A DNA stretch of 64,000 nt from the NCBI GenBank assembly GCA_964035575.1, contig OZ037871.1, forward strand, positions 1,054,001 to 1,118,000, read 5' to 3'. Made by a program: the position numbers and the translations under genes. This DNA is from Rhynchopus sp. YZ270_cl-10. Lineage: Eukaryota; Euglenozoa; Diplonemea; Diplonemida; Diplonemidae. This document shows positions 11,901 to 22,375 of the stretch, piece by piece (positions within the stretch are counted from its first letter, which is position 1; every line of letters begins with the position of its first letter). The notes beneath the pieces are model-generated. The model was not told the DNA's origin. It made no database searches and saw nothing but the letters and a program-made list of their open reading frames with translations.

Positions 11901-13998
11901 GATTGCAGACTTTGTTTCGGCTGAGGTGCCGTGGCTGGTGCTGCTCACCGGGGAGGCGTCTGCTGCGGGGCTTGCTGCGGCAGAGGCAGCGTTCGAGGCC
12001 CTGGGGGTGGACGTGTCTGAGGTGACGTCGACGCTGCAGAACATCCAGAAGGCACTCCCGCCGCAGTTTGCGGAGTCGGGCCTGTACCCGTTTGACAAGG
12101 ACTACAAGACAAAGTGCACACCACCTGCTGCGGACGCAGACGTGACGGAGATCAACAAGGACTGCTATGCGTACATGTCCTTCAGCCCGCTGAAGGAGCA
12201 GACCTTGGAGCTGGGACTGTCGACGCTGGTTGTGCCGAAGGGGCTTGCGTTTGCAGGGCGCCTGAACTTCATCGGGTGGGAGATGGCGGCGGAGGTGGCG
12301 ATCAGCCCAACGCAGTTCTACGTGAACGCAACGATGGACCACATTGCACTTAAATTTGGCAGCGTCGACTTCATCCGGATCGGGTCGCACCTGAACGCTC
12401 AGAAGAAGGCGGCAGGTGGAGCACGGTTCCTGGTGGACCTGAACATTGCCCCTCCGCGTGCAGAGGTGAACATCCAGGGGGCGTTTGACATCCCGCTCCT
12501 GCGGTCGTACGGTGCGCTGCTGCTGATTGTGGACTCGGAGAAGCTGCACTTCAAGGGCGAGATGAACCTGTTTGACGGGGCACTGAAGTCTACGACGGAA
12601 GTGTACTTCCCGTGGGACTTCACGTCCTTCCACATGAGCCTGTCGGACATGATCTTCCTGCACGGGGTGGTGAAGGTGAAGGAGGTGATGTTTGAGTACG
12701 ACACGAAGGCACCGATGCCGTACGCCATCTTCAACAGCGAGATCTCTGTGCTCTTTGCTGTGAACGCGAAGACGACGCTGTCTGTGCAGGGTGACACGAT
12801 TGACTTCTCGCTCGCTGTGGCTGTGCTGGGTGTGCAGAACACGATTTCCGGGACTGCAGTGATCAACACAAACAACTTCCTGAACTCGGAGTTCGACATC
12901 ACCGTGACATCGGACCTGGACCCCACAGTGGTGATTGAGGCTGTTGTGGACGGGGCGAAGGCGGTGGCGTCAACTGCAGTGGGTGTGTGGAACACTGTGA
13001 GTGGAAAGGTGTCGGCGGCGTGGAACAGTGTGAAGAACCAGTTCACGAAGGCCCCGCTGAAACAAGTGGCGAATGCGATTGGGGGCTTCCTCTCGGACAT
13101 GAAGACGGTGCTGAAGGACATTGCGAGTGCGTTGAGCAAGGCGAGCCTGAGCAACCTGGTGTCGCTGTCGAAGGACTTCTCGAAAGGAGACTTCAGTTCA
13201 CTCGGGGACGCGACCTTTAACCTCGCCGGGTCATTCGGGTTGGCTGGGACCAAGTACCACACGGAGGTGGACGCAAACGAAGGTGTGAACGAGTACGGCT
13301 GCAGATGGAAAAAGATCCGTTACCAAGAGTGCTTCATGACTCCCAAGGAGTGCACACCGAAGAAGTGCACTGGCGGAGACTGCGCCCCCAAGACGTGCAC
13401 AGACCGCAAGTGTAAGAAGTTCTGCGTTGGGTGCTGTGGAAAGAAGAAGTGCAAGAAGAAGTGTACACCTGCAGTGTGCACCCCGGGGGCGTGCACCCCA
13501 GTTGTGTGCACGCCGGAGGTCTGCACACCTGCGTTCGAGACGTGCGGGTCCAACAAATACGGCAAACGTTTCCCTGACAAGGAGTGCATGGAGGACATCG
13601 CCCACGCAGCGAAGCAGGTGGAGGACGACCTGATTGTGATGAAGAGACAGGACGATGCCGTCACATCCTCGAAAGCAAAGAACCCTGCCCTTGCCGGGCT
13701 TGCGGCGGGAACGACGGTGCCGCAGGCGACAGTGAAGACAGTGGTCCTCAAGGTCCCCGTTGGACAGAAGAGCACGACAGGGAACCTTGTCTCCGACGTC
13801 GGCGTTCTGGCGGGGCCCTGCGGGGGAGCAGGAGGCACGCAGCGTGCCAAGGTGAAGGGGGCGGCCTTCAACATGGATTCCCATAAGAACTACAAGGCCT
13901 CCATCAAGGCGGCACAGCAGGCTCTGTCCTCGGGCATCGAATCCAAGTTGCTGTCGAAGCAGTGCGGGCTGGACTCGGAGATCCTTGACGAGGTCTAA
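8968..13998 (+). CDS. Large secreted cysteine-rich protein, array copy 1
   Basis: This is a 1676-residue intronless gene of unknown function. Residues 1-18 form a signal peptide (hydrophobic core CVLLLLLAGVRC). Residues about 232-424 are a cysteine-rich stretch of repeated C-x-x-D-x-D-C / G-x-x-C-x-x-G-x-C units, resembling Dickkopf/EB-like disulfide modules. A long region at about 430-1350 has beta-type alternation and no family I can name. Residues about 1445-1527 are a second cysteine-rich block with CTPxxC repeats. There is no C-terminal membrane segment, so secretion or surface attachment is inferred. Codons end almost always in G or C, which suggests high expression. In this copy the variable cassette reads KAPLKQVA at its left edge and CTPAVCTPGACTPVVC in the CTP block. 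Confidence 0.9.
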   Translation: MVWDRLCVLLLLLAGVRCEEAATTGEPLTLGVLGDGLENALDGFRGTVVNSVMNTAEKKMEKLGITDAFDAAFSDAQVLSDLKDKIVDGLSDMTAFFEGGEAFDGIDMVMDQLAPAMDMMSGVCSQETGEARREAAFLQAKEKFLREKEEKAKMGPKNRTANAAAAAFARPLFTATLGVSLPELPIQLTTNWKAAFQVGGGLSIGVNTAKAEIFYGIGVGLSFGFSKGQKECLTDDECPSKSSVRAAAVCENQKCVQMCDPNDASTCGPEEACDNLRCVVVCTADNQCGSGEICDHPDGTDRCVPALCTQASDCDVNMGCAHGRCYPFSCMGPADCPKAGETCENGQCVPEHGTLCDGPADCAAGQICVEGLCEEDPRSGCTGDADCMVSGETCRPSVNRCGVACTAAGMECDLGEECNVDICVDDGILKRRASVLADVPTPTKQGFWSKVGDSVGVSLDWFKEAGSFSGFAFQVAISNSFLKDKYGIQDIHVTLGHPHYQCLGEKDMTSAKWWGGVVFGGVGVTLAPVEDPPSSKPKKETAQLVLGNSDKFLTLKEAFPQDLMNVQNDLVDLLKSFDGISFAESITLEDTNDGVSLKYASKDCPGASNGRAAEAQAETQEEEKVAAKVEEQEQGRDAEVQGDAASELVSFLKQATNIVTKGEILMPFCAGNCGPTNSSLDSIIGVGRVGPPKTCNGVEASVSVDTLTVGSLAYLITAGELASVGKTMMESDIMKTVLSLGIQDTTLSFGVTTDGIKMAAVGSPLLPDTNSHFVAVLKDMTEEIQLGASASLAYSGVLELELRVGTEADTDDSQAFRVSDATGTYGASTYMRYIVEAIGSTVPPRQELGMTFPFIVCVDKCNDLEKRKDIYFNGDLGIIVTPTAQILRGSITAAGWWYESFEIPFIHLGDMVLGLDWDMKSPLPTGLVLGAAACIGRQDNCVDQVQPYVEARAYIGLSATLPEDNYFVVMVSELTIGSIADFVSAEVPWLVLLTGEASAAGLAAAEAAFEALGVDVSEVTSTLQNIQKALPPQFAESGLYPFDKDYKTKCTPPAADADVTEINKDCYAYMSFSPLKEQTLELGLSTLVVPKGLAFAGRLNFIGWEMAAEVAISPTQFYVNATMDHIALKFGSVDFIRIGSHLNAQKKAAGGARFLVDLNIAPPRAEVNIQGAFDIPLLRSYGALLLIVDSEKLHFKGEMNLFDGALKSTTEVYFPWDFTSFHMSLSDMIFLHGVVKVKEVMFEYDTKAPMPYAIFNSEISVLFAVNAKTTLSVQGDTIDFSLAVAVLGVQNTISGTAVINTNNFLNSEFDITVTSDLDPTVVIEAVVDGAKAVASTAVGVWNTVSGKVSAAWNSVKNQFTKAPLKQVANAIGGFLSDMKTVLKDIASALSKASLSNLVSLSKDFSKGDFSSLGDATFNLAGSFGLAGTKYHTEVDANEGVNEYGCRWKKIRYQECFMTPKECTPKKCTGGDCAPKTCTDRKCKKFCVGCCGKKKCKKKCTPAVCTPGACTPVVCTPEVCTPAFETCGSNKYGKRFPDKECMEDIAHAAKQVEDDLIVMKRQDDAVTSSKAKNPALAGLAAGTTVPQATVKTVVLKVPVGQKSTTGNLVSDVGVLAGPCGGAGGTQRAKVKGAAFNMDSHKNYKASIKAAQQALSSGIESKLLSKQCGLDSEILDEV

Positions 13999-15688
13999 AC
14001 ATGCGTGTATACATACTTTATTTCGACAAAAAGGGGCAGCGATAACGCATTCCGTCACTGGCAACACACAAATGGGATTTTTAATTTTTTTTTTTGGCTT
14101 TTCTTTCTCCCAGAGAATGTGTTGCCACCACCACACGTGTTCATCTCCTATAGATTCATTACTGGGGGTCATTCTGCATGGTCCCATTCTAACGTGTTTT
14201 TTTTTTTTTGTTATTTTCGGAACGAGAAGCAAGGAAAAGATGAGTTCCTACAATTTTAAACGTAATCGTGGTACATATTGAACCCAACCCAGGTTACGTT
14301 GTGTTGTCGCAACACGCGGCATTCCCCCTACCCCACCCCTCACTCCTCATCCCTCACCCCTCTTTCCCCCTTTTTTTTGTCCAGTTGGATGTATTGTACG
14401 AGAGTCGCATTGCAATATACAGCGATTTTTTTTACATTTTTTTTTTTTTATTCCACGAGAATATTTTTATTCGAGTTGGCAATTCTAGGTGCATCGCTGT
14501 GGAGTGAAGACTTCCGTCTCGCGGTACCTGTGGTTATAGCTAACACATATTTTTGTTCCACCCCAACCTTACACCAAAACTCGTTGCGTAGTTATACGTG
14601 TTTATTTAAGGTGACTAAGCACGAGAGGTTTAGGTTCATCTTGTGTATACCTTTTTTGTTTATTTTTCTTTTGTTTTTGTTTTTTGTTTTTGAGACGACT
14701 ATGTGCAGAGTCAGTCATCTTTTTTTCGTTGTCCTGCCTGCACAGCAGTGTGAAGGCACAGTGTGACAACACAGCACCAGCGTTTTTCTTTTTGCATAAC
14801 TCGCAGTTTCATTTACGCACCTTTTTTAGAGAGAACAATTATTTTGTTTGCTCTAGTAAGGTGTGTGCAAGTTTATCGTTCCTTTTTTTTTCTTTTCTCC
14901 AGTGGTATTGATGAATGTGCATGGTGAGGAACATTCATTTTACAGGGTCTTTTCTTTTCTTCACAACACAGAAGAAAAAATACCCGATGCGTCGCATTTT
15001 TATTGTGGCTTTTGTTCTTCACAGAACCACTCAGTTAATTAGGTCCTTCTTCCACTGTCTTACACCCGTCTTACGTTGTGCTGCTTTATATTTTTCTTAT
15101 TATTTCAGTGCCTTGCGTCCCAGAGGCGTTTTGCACTATCAGCTTCACTTTATTGTTTTTTATTGTTTTTATTCGTTTTTTTTTTTCCTCCAAACCCCTC
15201 ACCCCCCTCTCCACTCACTCTCTCTTGGGTGTGTGCCTTGCGTATTGTGTTCTCTTTTACTTTTCTTGTTCTATCCACACAGCTTTTCATGCTGTAGCGG
15301 GATGTCCTTCGAGGAGAAGAATGATGACACACACAGCAGAAACCACCCCCAAGCGCGACCCCGTTTCCACAAAACCAAGGAAAATTATGACAATGATGAG
15401 AAGGCTTTCGAGCAGGGGGCACCTGTGAACCGGTCGCGGTTCTCTCGTGTTTCTCTGTGTGTCTTCTGGTAAATTATGTCTTCCTTCCCCTCAGGGAATT
15501 CCCCTCCGCACATATTAACACTAAATAGGAAGGGAAATCCCTGAAAGCCCAAAATATTACGAAAAAAAAAAAGGGCCTTTGTTTTTCTTAAAAATACCTG
15601 CGAAGTTTTCACACCCCCCTTTTTCAAGAAGTGCAGTGGCAGTATTCGCTCCTGTCTTTCACTCAACAATAAGTTTGAGTGTTTTGTT
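13999..15688. other. Spacer after array copy 1
   Basis: No gene is recognised. The first part is a diverged version of the 3' flank of copies 2 and 3: it shares TGCGTGTATACATACTTT right after the stop and the CACGTGTTCATCTCC stretch. It has a TTCATCTTA-family repeat at about 14608-14644, a single relic of the 80-bp minisatellite unit at about 14968-15035, and the conserved end block at about 15195-15540 (contains GATGACACACACAGCAGAAA). Confidence 0.65.
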
Positions 15689-15849
15689 AACTTTCAAAGT
15701 AGGGTTTTCACAAATAAGTCAACACCACTTCTCGAATTTTTCTACGAACCTTTCTTCGTACCTGATGCCTTCTACCCAATATGTAACGTCATTACGTACA
15801 CAACAGATCACAAAAGAAACAAAAAACAAGACAAGAAGACACGAGAACA

Positions 15850-18800
15850 ATGGTGTGGGACCGGCTGTGTGTGCTGCTTCTGCTGCTGGCAGGCGTGCGG
15901 TGTGAGGAAGCAGCAACAACAGGCGAACCGCTGACGCTGGGCGTGCTCGGAGACGGCCTGGAGAATGCCCTCGACGGCTTCAGGGGGACTGTTGTGAACT
16001 CGGTGATGAACACTGCAGAGAAGAAGATGGAGAAGCTGGGGATCACAGACGCGTTCGACGCAGCTTTCAGTGACGCGCAGGTTCTGTCGGACCTGAAGGA
16101 CAAGATTGTGGACGGTCTCTCGGACATGACAGCGTTCTTTGAAGGTGGGGAGGCGTTTGACGGGATTGACATGGTGATGGACCAGCTGGCGCCTGCGATG
16201 GACATGATGAGTGGTGTGTGCAGCCAGGAGACGGGGGAGGCGAGACGTGAGGCTGCGTTCTTGCAGGCAAAGGAGAAGTTCCTGCGGGAGAAGGAGGAGA
16301 AGGCGAAGATGGGGCCGAAGAACAGAACGGCGAATGCGGCTGCTGCGGCGTTTGCGAGGCCACTCTTCACGGCGACTCTGGGGGTGTCGTTGCCCGAGTT
16401 GCCGATCCAGCTGACAACAAACTGGAAGGCGGCGTTCCAGGTCGGGGGCGGGCTCAGCATTGGTGTGAACACTGCAAAGGCAGAGATCTTCTATGGGATT
16501 GGTGTTGGACTCTCGTTTGGGTTCTCGAAGGGACAGAAGGAGTGCCTCACGGATGACGAGTGCCCGTCGAAGTCGAGTGTGCGTGCGGCTGCAGTCTGCG
16601 AGAACCAGAAGTGCGTGCAGATGTGCGACCCGAACGACGCGTCGACGTGTGGACCGGAAGAGGCCTGTGACAACCTGCGGTGTGTGGTTGTGTGCACGGC
16701 AGACAACCAGTGCGGATCTGGTGAGATCTGTGACCACCCTGACGGGACAGACCGGTGTGTACCAGCCCTTTGCACACAGGCGTCGGACTGCGATGTGAAC
16801 ATGGGATGTGCACACGGGCGTTGCTACCCCTTCTCCTGCATGGGTCCTGCAGACTGTCCGAAGGCGGGCGAGACATGCGAGAACGGACAGTGTGTGCCCG
16901 AACACGGGACGCTGTGCGACGGCCCGGCGGACTGTGCTGCGGGTCAGATCTGCGTGGAGGGTCTGTGCGAAGAAGACCCCCGCTCAGGATGCACGGGGGA
17001 TGCAGACTGCATGGTTTCCGGCGAGACGTGCCGCCCGTCTGTGAACCGGTGTGGAGTTGCGTGTACAGCAGCAGGCATGGAGTGCGACCTTGGTGAGGAA
17101 TGTAATGTGGACATTTGCGTTGACGACGGCATCTTGAAGAGACGTGCGAGTGTGCTTGCAGATGTGCCGACACCTACGAAGCAGGGGTTTTGGTCGAAGG
17201 TGGGGGACTCGGTGGGCGTCTCGCTGGACTGGTTCAAGGAGGCTGGCTCCTTCAGCGGGTTTGCGTTTCAGGTGGCGATTTCGAACTCGTTCCTGAAAGA
17301 CAAGTACGGGATCCAGGACATCCACGTGACCCTTGGACACCCGCACTACCAGTGCCTCGGGGAGAAGGACATGACGTCGGCGAAGTGGTGGGGAGGAGTG
17401 GTGTTCGGGGGTGTCGGTGTGACGCTCGCCCCTGTGGAGGACCCGCCTTCGTCGAAGCCGAAGAAGGAGACAGCTCAGCTGGTCCTCGGGAATTCGGACA
17501 AGTTCCTCACACTGAAGGAGGCGTTCCCACAGGACCTGATGAACGTGCAGAACGACCTTGTGGACCTGCTGAAGAGCTTTGACGGGATTTCGTTTGCAGA
17601 GTCGATCACGCTTGAGGACACGAACGACGGTGTGAGCTTGAAGTATGCGAGCAAGGACTGCCCGGGGGCCTCGAATGGGAGGGCTGCGGAGGCACAGGCC
17701 GAGACACAGGAGGAGGAGAAGGTGGCGGCAAAGGTGGAGGAGCAGGAGCAGGGACGCGACGCTGAGGTACAGGGCGACGCTGCGTCGGAACTGGTCTCCT
17801 TCCTGAAGCAGGCAACAAACATCGTGACAAAGGGTGAGATTCTGATGCCGTTCTGTGCAGGGAACTGCGGCCCCACAAACAGCTCGCTGGACTCGATCAT
17901 CGGTGTGGGGCGGGTGGGCCCGCCGAAGACGTGCAACGGAGTGGAGGCAAGTGTGTCTGTGGATACGCTCACGGTTGGGAGCCTGGCGTACCTGATCACG
18001 GCCGGGGAGCTTGCGAGTGTCGGGAAGACGATGATGGAGAGCGACATCATGAAGACTGTGCTGTCTCTGGGGATCCAGGACACGACGCTGAGCTTTGGGG
18101 TGACGACGGACGGGATCAAGATGGCTGCAGTCGGATCGCCGCTTCTGCCCGACACGAACAGCCACTTTGTGGCTGTGCTGAAGGACATGACGGAGGAGAT
18201 CCAGCTGGGGGCTTCGGCATCGCTGGCATACTCTGGGGTGCTGGAGCTGGAGTTGCGTGTGGGGACGGAGGCGGACACGGACGATTCGCAGGCCTTCCGT
18301 GTGTCTGACGCAACAGGCACATACGGTGCCTCGACGTACATGCGGTACATTGTGGAAGCGATTGGGAGCACGGTGCCGCCACGTCAGGAGCTTGGGATGA
18401 CGTTCCCGTTCATTGTGTGTGTGGACAAGTGCAACGACTTGGAGAAGCGGAAGGACATCTACTTCAACGGCGACCTGGGGATCATTGTGACGCCGACGGC
18501 ACAGATCCTGCGTGGGTCGATCACGGCTGCAGGGTGGTGGTACGAGTCCTTTGAGATCCCGTTCATCCACCTCGGGGACATGGTGCTTGGACTGGACTGG
18601 GACATGAAGTCGCCCCTGCCGACCGGTCTGGTGCTGGGGGCGGCTGCGTGCATCGGGCGCCAGGACAACTGTGTGGACCAGGTGCAGCCGTACGTGGAGG
18701 CGCGGGCGTACATCGGGCTGAGTGCGACGCTCCCGGAAGACAACTACTTCGTGGTGATGGTGTCGGAGCTGACAATTGGGTCGATTGCAGACTTTGTTTC

Positions 18801-20880
18801 GGCTGAGGTGCCGTGGCTGGTGCTGCTCACCGGGGAGGCGTCTGCTGCGGGGCTTGCTGCGGCAGAGGCAGCGTTCGAGGCCCTGGGGGTGGACGTGTCT
18901 GAGGTGACGTCGACGCTGCAGAACATCCAGAAGGCACTCCCGCCGCAGTTTGCGGAGTCGGGCCTGTACCCGTTTGACAAGGACTACAAGACAAAGTGCA
19001 CACCACCTGCTGCGGACGCAGACGTGACGGAGATCAACAAGGACTGCTATGCGTACATGTCCTTCAGCCCGCTGAAGGAGCAGACCTTGGAGCTGGGACT
19101 GTCGACGCTGGTTGTGCCGAAGGGGCTTGCGTTTGCAGGGCGCCTGAACTTCATCGGGTGGGAGATGGCGGCGGAGGTGGCGATCAGCCCAACGCAGTTC
19201 TACGTGAACGCAACGATGGACCACATTGCACTTAAATTTGGCAGCGTCGACTTCATCCGGATCGGGTCGCACCTGAACGCTCAGAAGAAGGCGGCAGGTG
19301 GAGCACGGTTCCTGGTGGACCTGAACATTGCCCCTCCGCGTGCAGAGGTGAACATCCAGGGGGCGTTTGACATCCCGCTCCTGCGGTCGTACGGTGCGCT
19401 GCTGCTGATTGTGGACTCGGAGAAGCTGCACTTCAAGGGCGAGATGAACCTGTTTGACGGGGCACTGAAGTCTACGACGGAAGTGTACTTCCCGTGGGAC
19501 TTCACGTCCTTCCACATGAGCCTGTCGGACATGATCTTCCTGCACGGGGTGGTGAAGGTGAAGGAGGTGATGTTTGAGTACGACACGAAGGCACCGATGC
19601 CGTACGCCATCTTCAACAGCGAGATCTCTGTGCTCTTTGCTGTGAACGCGAAGACGACGCTGTCTGTGCAGGGTGACACGATTGACTTCTCGCTCGCTGT
19701 GGCTGTGCTGGGTGTGCAGAACACGATTTCCGGGACTGCAGTGATCAACACAAACAACTTCCTGAACTCGGAGTTCGACATCACCGTGACATCGGACCTG
19801 GACCCCACAGTGGTGATTGAGGCTGTTGTGGACGGGGCGAAGGCGGTGGCGTCAACTGCAGTGGGTGTGTGGAACACTGTGAGTGGAAAGGTGTCGGCGG
19901 CGTGGAACAGTGTGAAGAACCAGTTCACGAAGGCCCCACTGAAACAAGTGGCGAATGCGATTGGGGGCTTCCTCTCGGACATGAAGACGGTGCTGAGGAA
20001 CATTGCGAGTGCGTTGAGCAAGGCGAAGCTGAGCAACCTGGTGTCGCTGTCGAAGGACTTCACGAAAGGAGACTTCAGTTCACTCGGGGACGCGACCTTC
20101 AACCTCGGTGGGGCAATGGGGATAGCTGGGTCCAAGTACCACACGGAGGTGGACGCAAAAGAAGGAGTGAACGAGTACGGCTGCAGATGGAAAAAGATCC
20201 GTTACCAAGAGTGCTTCATGACTCCCAAGGTGTGCATACCGAAGAAGTGCACTGGCGGAGACTGCGCCCCGCAGACGTGCACAGACCGCAAGTGTAAGAA
20301 GGTCTGCGTTGGGTGCTGTGGAAAGAAGAAGTGCACGAAGAAGTGCACACCTAGAGTGTGCACCCCGGGGGCATGCACCCCAAAAGTGTGCACGCCGGCG
20401 TCCTGCACACCTGCGTTCGAGACGTGCGGGAAGCACCTGTACGGCAAACGTTTCCCTGACAAGGAGTGCATGGAGGATATCGCCCACGCAGCGAAGCAGG
20501 TGGAGGACGACCTGATTGTGATGAAGAGACAGGACGATGCCGTCACATCCTCGAAGACAAAGAACCCTGCCCTTGCCGGGCTTGCGGCGGGAACGACGGT
20601 GCCGCAGGCGACAGTGAAGAAAGTGGTCCTCAAAGTCCCTGTTGGACAGAAGAGCACGACAGGGAACCTTGTCTCCGACGTCGGCGTTCTGGCGGGTCCC
20701 TGCGGGGGAGCAGGAGGCACGCAGCGTGCCGAGGTGAACGGGGCGGCCTTCAACATGGATTCCCATAAGAACTACAAGGCCTCCATCAAGGCGGCACAGC
20801 AGGCTCTGTCCTCGGGCATCGAATCCAAGTTGCTGTCGAAGCAGTGCGGGCTGGACTCGGAGATCCTTGACGAGGTCTAA
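15850..20880 (+). CDS. Large secreted cysteine-rich protein, array copy 2
   Basis: This has the same 1676-residue architecture as copy 1: signal peptide, Dickkopf-like cysteine region at 232-424, long unassigned middle, and CTPxxC block at about 1445-1527. Residues 1-1359 and 1631-1676 read identically to copy 1. Translations of the opposite strand over the same DNA also match across most of this span, so silent changes are rare too. All differences fall in residues about 1360-1630. Distinctive readings here are CTPRVCTPGACTPKVC and CGKHLYG. Cysteines in the block are all conserved. Start context (GAGAACAATG) and the upstream 160 bp match copy 1. Confidence 0.9.
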   Translation: MVWDRLCVLLLLLAGVRCEEAATTGEPLTLGVLGDGLENALDGFRGTVVNSVMNTAEKKMEKLGITDAFDAAFSDAQVLSDLKDKIVDGLSDMTAFFEGGEAFDGIDMVMDQLAPAMDMMSGVCSQETGEARREAAFLQAKEKFLREKEEKAKMGPKNRTANAAAAAFARPLFTATLGVSLPELPIQLTTNWKAAFQVGGGLSIGVNTAKAEIFYGIGVGLSFGFSKGQKECLTDDECPSKSSVRAAAVCENQKCVQMCDPNDASTCGPEEACDNLRCVVVCTADNQCGSGEICDHPDGTDRCVPALCTQASDCDVNMGCAHGRCYPFSCMGPADCPKAGETCENGQCVPEHGTLCDGPADCAAGQICVEGLCEEDPRSGCTGDADCMVSGETCRPSVNRCGVACTAAGMECDLGEECNVDICVDDGILKRRASVLADVPTPTKQGFWSKVGDSVGVSLDWFKEAGSFSGFAFQVAISNSFLKDKYGIQDIHVTLGHPHYQCLGEKDMTSAKWWGGVVFGGVGVTLAPVEDPPSSKPKKETAQLVLGNSDKFLTLKEAFPQDLMNVQNDLVDLLKSFDGISFAESITLEDTNDGVSLKYASKDCPGASNGRAAEAQAETQEEEKVAAKVEEQEQGRDAEVQGDAASELVSFLKQATNIVTKGEILMPFCAGNCGPTNSSLDSIIGVGRVGPPKTCNGVEASVSVDTLTVGSLAYLITAGELASVGKTMMESDIMKTVLSLGIQDTTLSFGVTTDGIKMAAVGSPLLPDTNSHFVAVLKDMTEEIQLGASASLAYSGVLELELRVGTEADTDDSQAFRVSDATGTYGASTYMRYIVEAIGSTVPPRQELGMTFPFIVCVDKCNDLEKRKDIYFNGDLGIIVTPTAQILRGSITAAGWWYESFEIPFIHLGDMVLGLDWDMKSPLPTGLVLGAAACIGRQDNCVDQVQPYVEARAYIGLSATLPEDNYFVVMVSELTIGSIADFVSAEVPWLVLLTGEASAAGLAAAEAAFEALGVDVSEVTSTLQNIQKALPPQFAESGLYPFDKDYKTKCTPPAADADVTEINKDCYAYMSFSPLKEQTLELGLSTLVVPKGLAFAGRLNFIGWEMAAEVAISPTQFYVNATMDHIALKFGSVDFIRIGSHLNAQKKAAGGARFLVDLNIAPPRAEVNIQGAFDIPLLRSYGALLLIVDSEKLHFKGEMNLFDGALKSTTEVYFPWDFTSFHMSLSDMIFLHGVVKVKEVMFEYDTKAPMPYAIFNSEISVLFAVNAKTTLSVQGDTIDFSLAVAVLGVQNTISGTAVINTNNFLNSEFDITVTSDLDPTVVIEAVVDGAKAVASTAVGVWNTVSGKVSAAWNSVKNQFTKAPLKQVANAIGGFLSDMKTVLRNIASALSKAKLSNLVSLSKDFTKGDFSSLGDATFNLGGAMGIAGSKYHTEVDAKEGVNEYGCRWKKIRYQECFMTPKVCIPKKCTGGDCAPQTCTDRKCKKVCVGCCGKKKCTKKCTPRVCTPGACTPKVCTPASCTPAFETCGKHLYGKRFPDKECMEDIAHAAKQVEDDLIVMKRQDDAVTSSKTKNPALAGLAAGTTVPQATVKKVVLKVPVGQKSTTGNLVSDVGVLAGPCGGAGGTQRAEVNGAAFNMDSHKNYKASIKAAQQALSSGIESKLLSKQCGLDSEILDEV

Positions 20881-22375
20881 ACATGCGTGTATACATACTT
20901 TATTTCGACAAAAAGAAAGGGGCAGCGATAACGCATATTCCGTCCGTCCCTGTCATACAAATGAGATATTTTTTTCTTTGTTTTTCTTTCCCCCACGAAA
21001 TTTTTTTGTTTGTCACCACACGTGTTCATCTCCTATAGATTCATTACTGGGGGTCATTCTGCATGTTCCCATTTTAGCGTGTTTTCTTTATTGTTTGTAA
21101 GTCGTAACTAAGTCTGCAAGGCTTAAGTTCATCTTATGAAACTTTATTATTTTGCTTTTTTCTCTTCTATTTTTTCCATTTTTCTACGTGCGTGGTGACC
21201 GCTATCAGATACAGGTGATTAACACCTCGCGTGAGGACTTTCTTTTTCATAAAAGCTGTGATGTGTTGACCCTCTCACATACTTTCAATTCTGTGAATTG
21301 AAAGTATATGAATCTAATAAAAGCTGCTTTTGCGGGTCGGGGACGAACGTCTTTACCTTCCCTTCCCTTGTACACAGGCTTCGGCTGACATTGAGGGTGG
21401 GTACTTAGGCAATTCGACATGAAAATACAATTTGCAGAACAACAAGAAGAGATGAGTTCCCACCGTTTTAACGTAATCGTGGTGCAAAAAAACCCAACCC
21501 AGGTTACGTTGTGTTGTCGCAACACTGAGCGGCTTTCCCCCCTACCTCATACCCCACCCCGCACCCCTTATCCGTCATTTCTCCCCTCTCACTTTTTTTG
21601 TTCTCTTGGATGTATTGTACGAGAGTCGCATTGCAATATACAGTGACTTTTATTCTGCATTTTCCCTTGGGAATGTTTTGTTCGAGTTGGCTTGTCGTAG
21701 GTGTGTCGCTGCTGTGGAGTGAAGACTTCCACCTCTCGCGGTACCTATGACGCTCTCTTCTATTTTTCGTGTTTGCTCTCGCGGGGGGGCCAAAACAATC
21801 ATGTGCACAATGGCGCTATGTTCGCATCTGGGGGTTTACGTCTTTTGGATCGTAGGTTCCTTCGTGTATATGCCCATATTGAAGCATTGTGCATGTGATG
21901 ATCTTTGTTGTCTCGCAAGTTGATCCCCCGTTATTGTCCCAACCCTACCCCATACCCCCAAACCCCCTGTTGCATGTTTCCATATTTGTTATCAAAGGTG
22001 AATACTCATGAAGAGGCTTAGGTTCATCCAACTAAACTTTTCTTTTGTTTATCATTTTTTGTTTTAGAGAAGATGTCCGTGAGACTTCAGTATAGTTTTT
22101 TTCGTTGTTCTGCACAACAGTGTGAAGACACAGAACAGTGGGACAACACAGCACAACCGTTTTTTTTTTTTTTTCTTTTTCTCTCTTTTGCATAACTCAC
22201 AGTTTGCTTTGCGCCCTTTTTTGGTAGAGGACAGATAATTTTTGTTTCCTTCACAAAGATGTGTGCGCAAATTTATTTTTTCTCAATTTATTTTCTTTTC
22301 TAGGAGTGGTGATACTGCATGATGAGGCACATGCATCTTCGAGGATATTTTTTTCTTCTTTTTTTTCTTCTTCTT

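Noticed and set aside
10102-12663. An 853-residue open frame on the - strand inside each array gene (also at 16984-19545 and 25282-27843)
   Set aside because: It is a shadow of the strongly G/C-biased + strand gene: composition is Arg/His/Leu/Val-rich without motifs, and it starts and stops arbitrarily.
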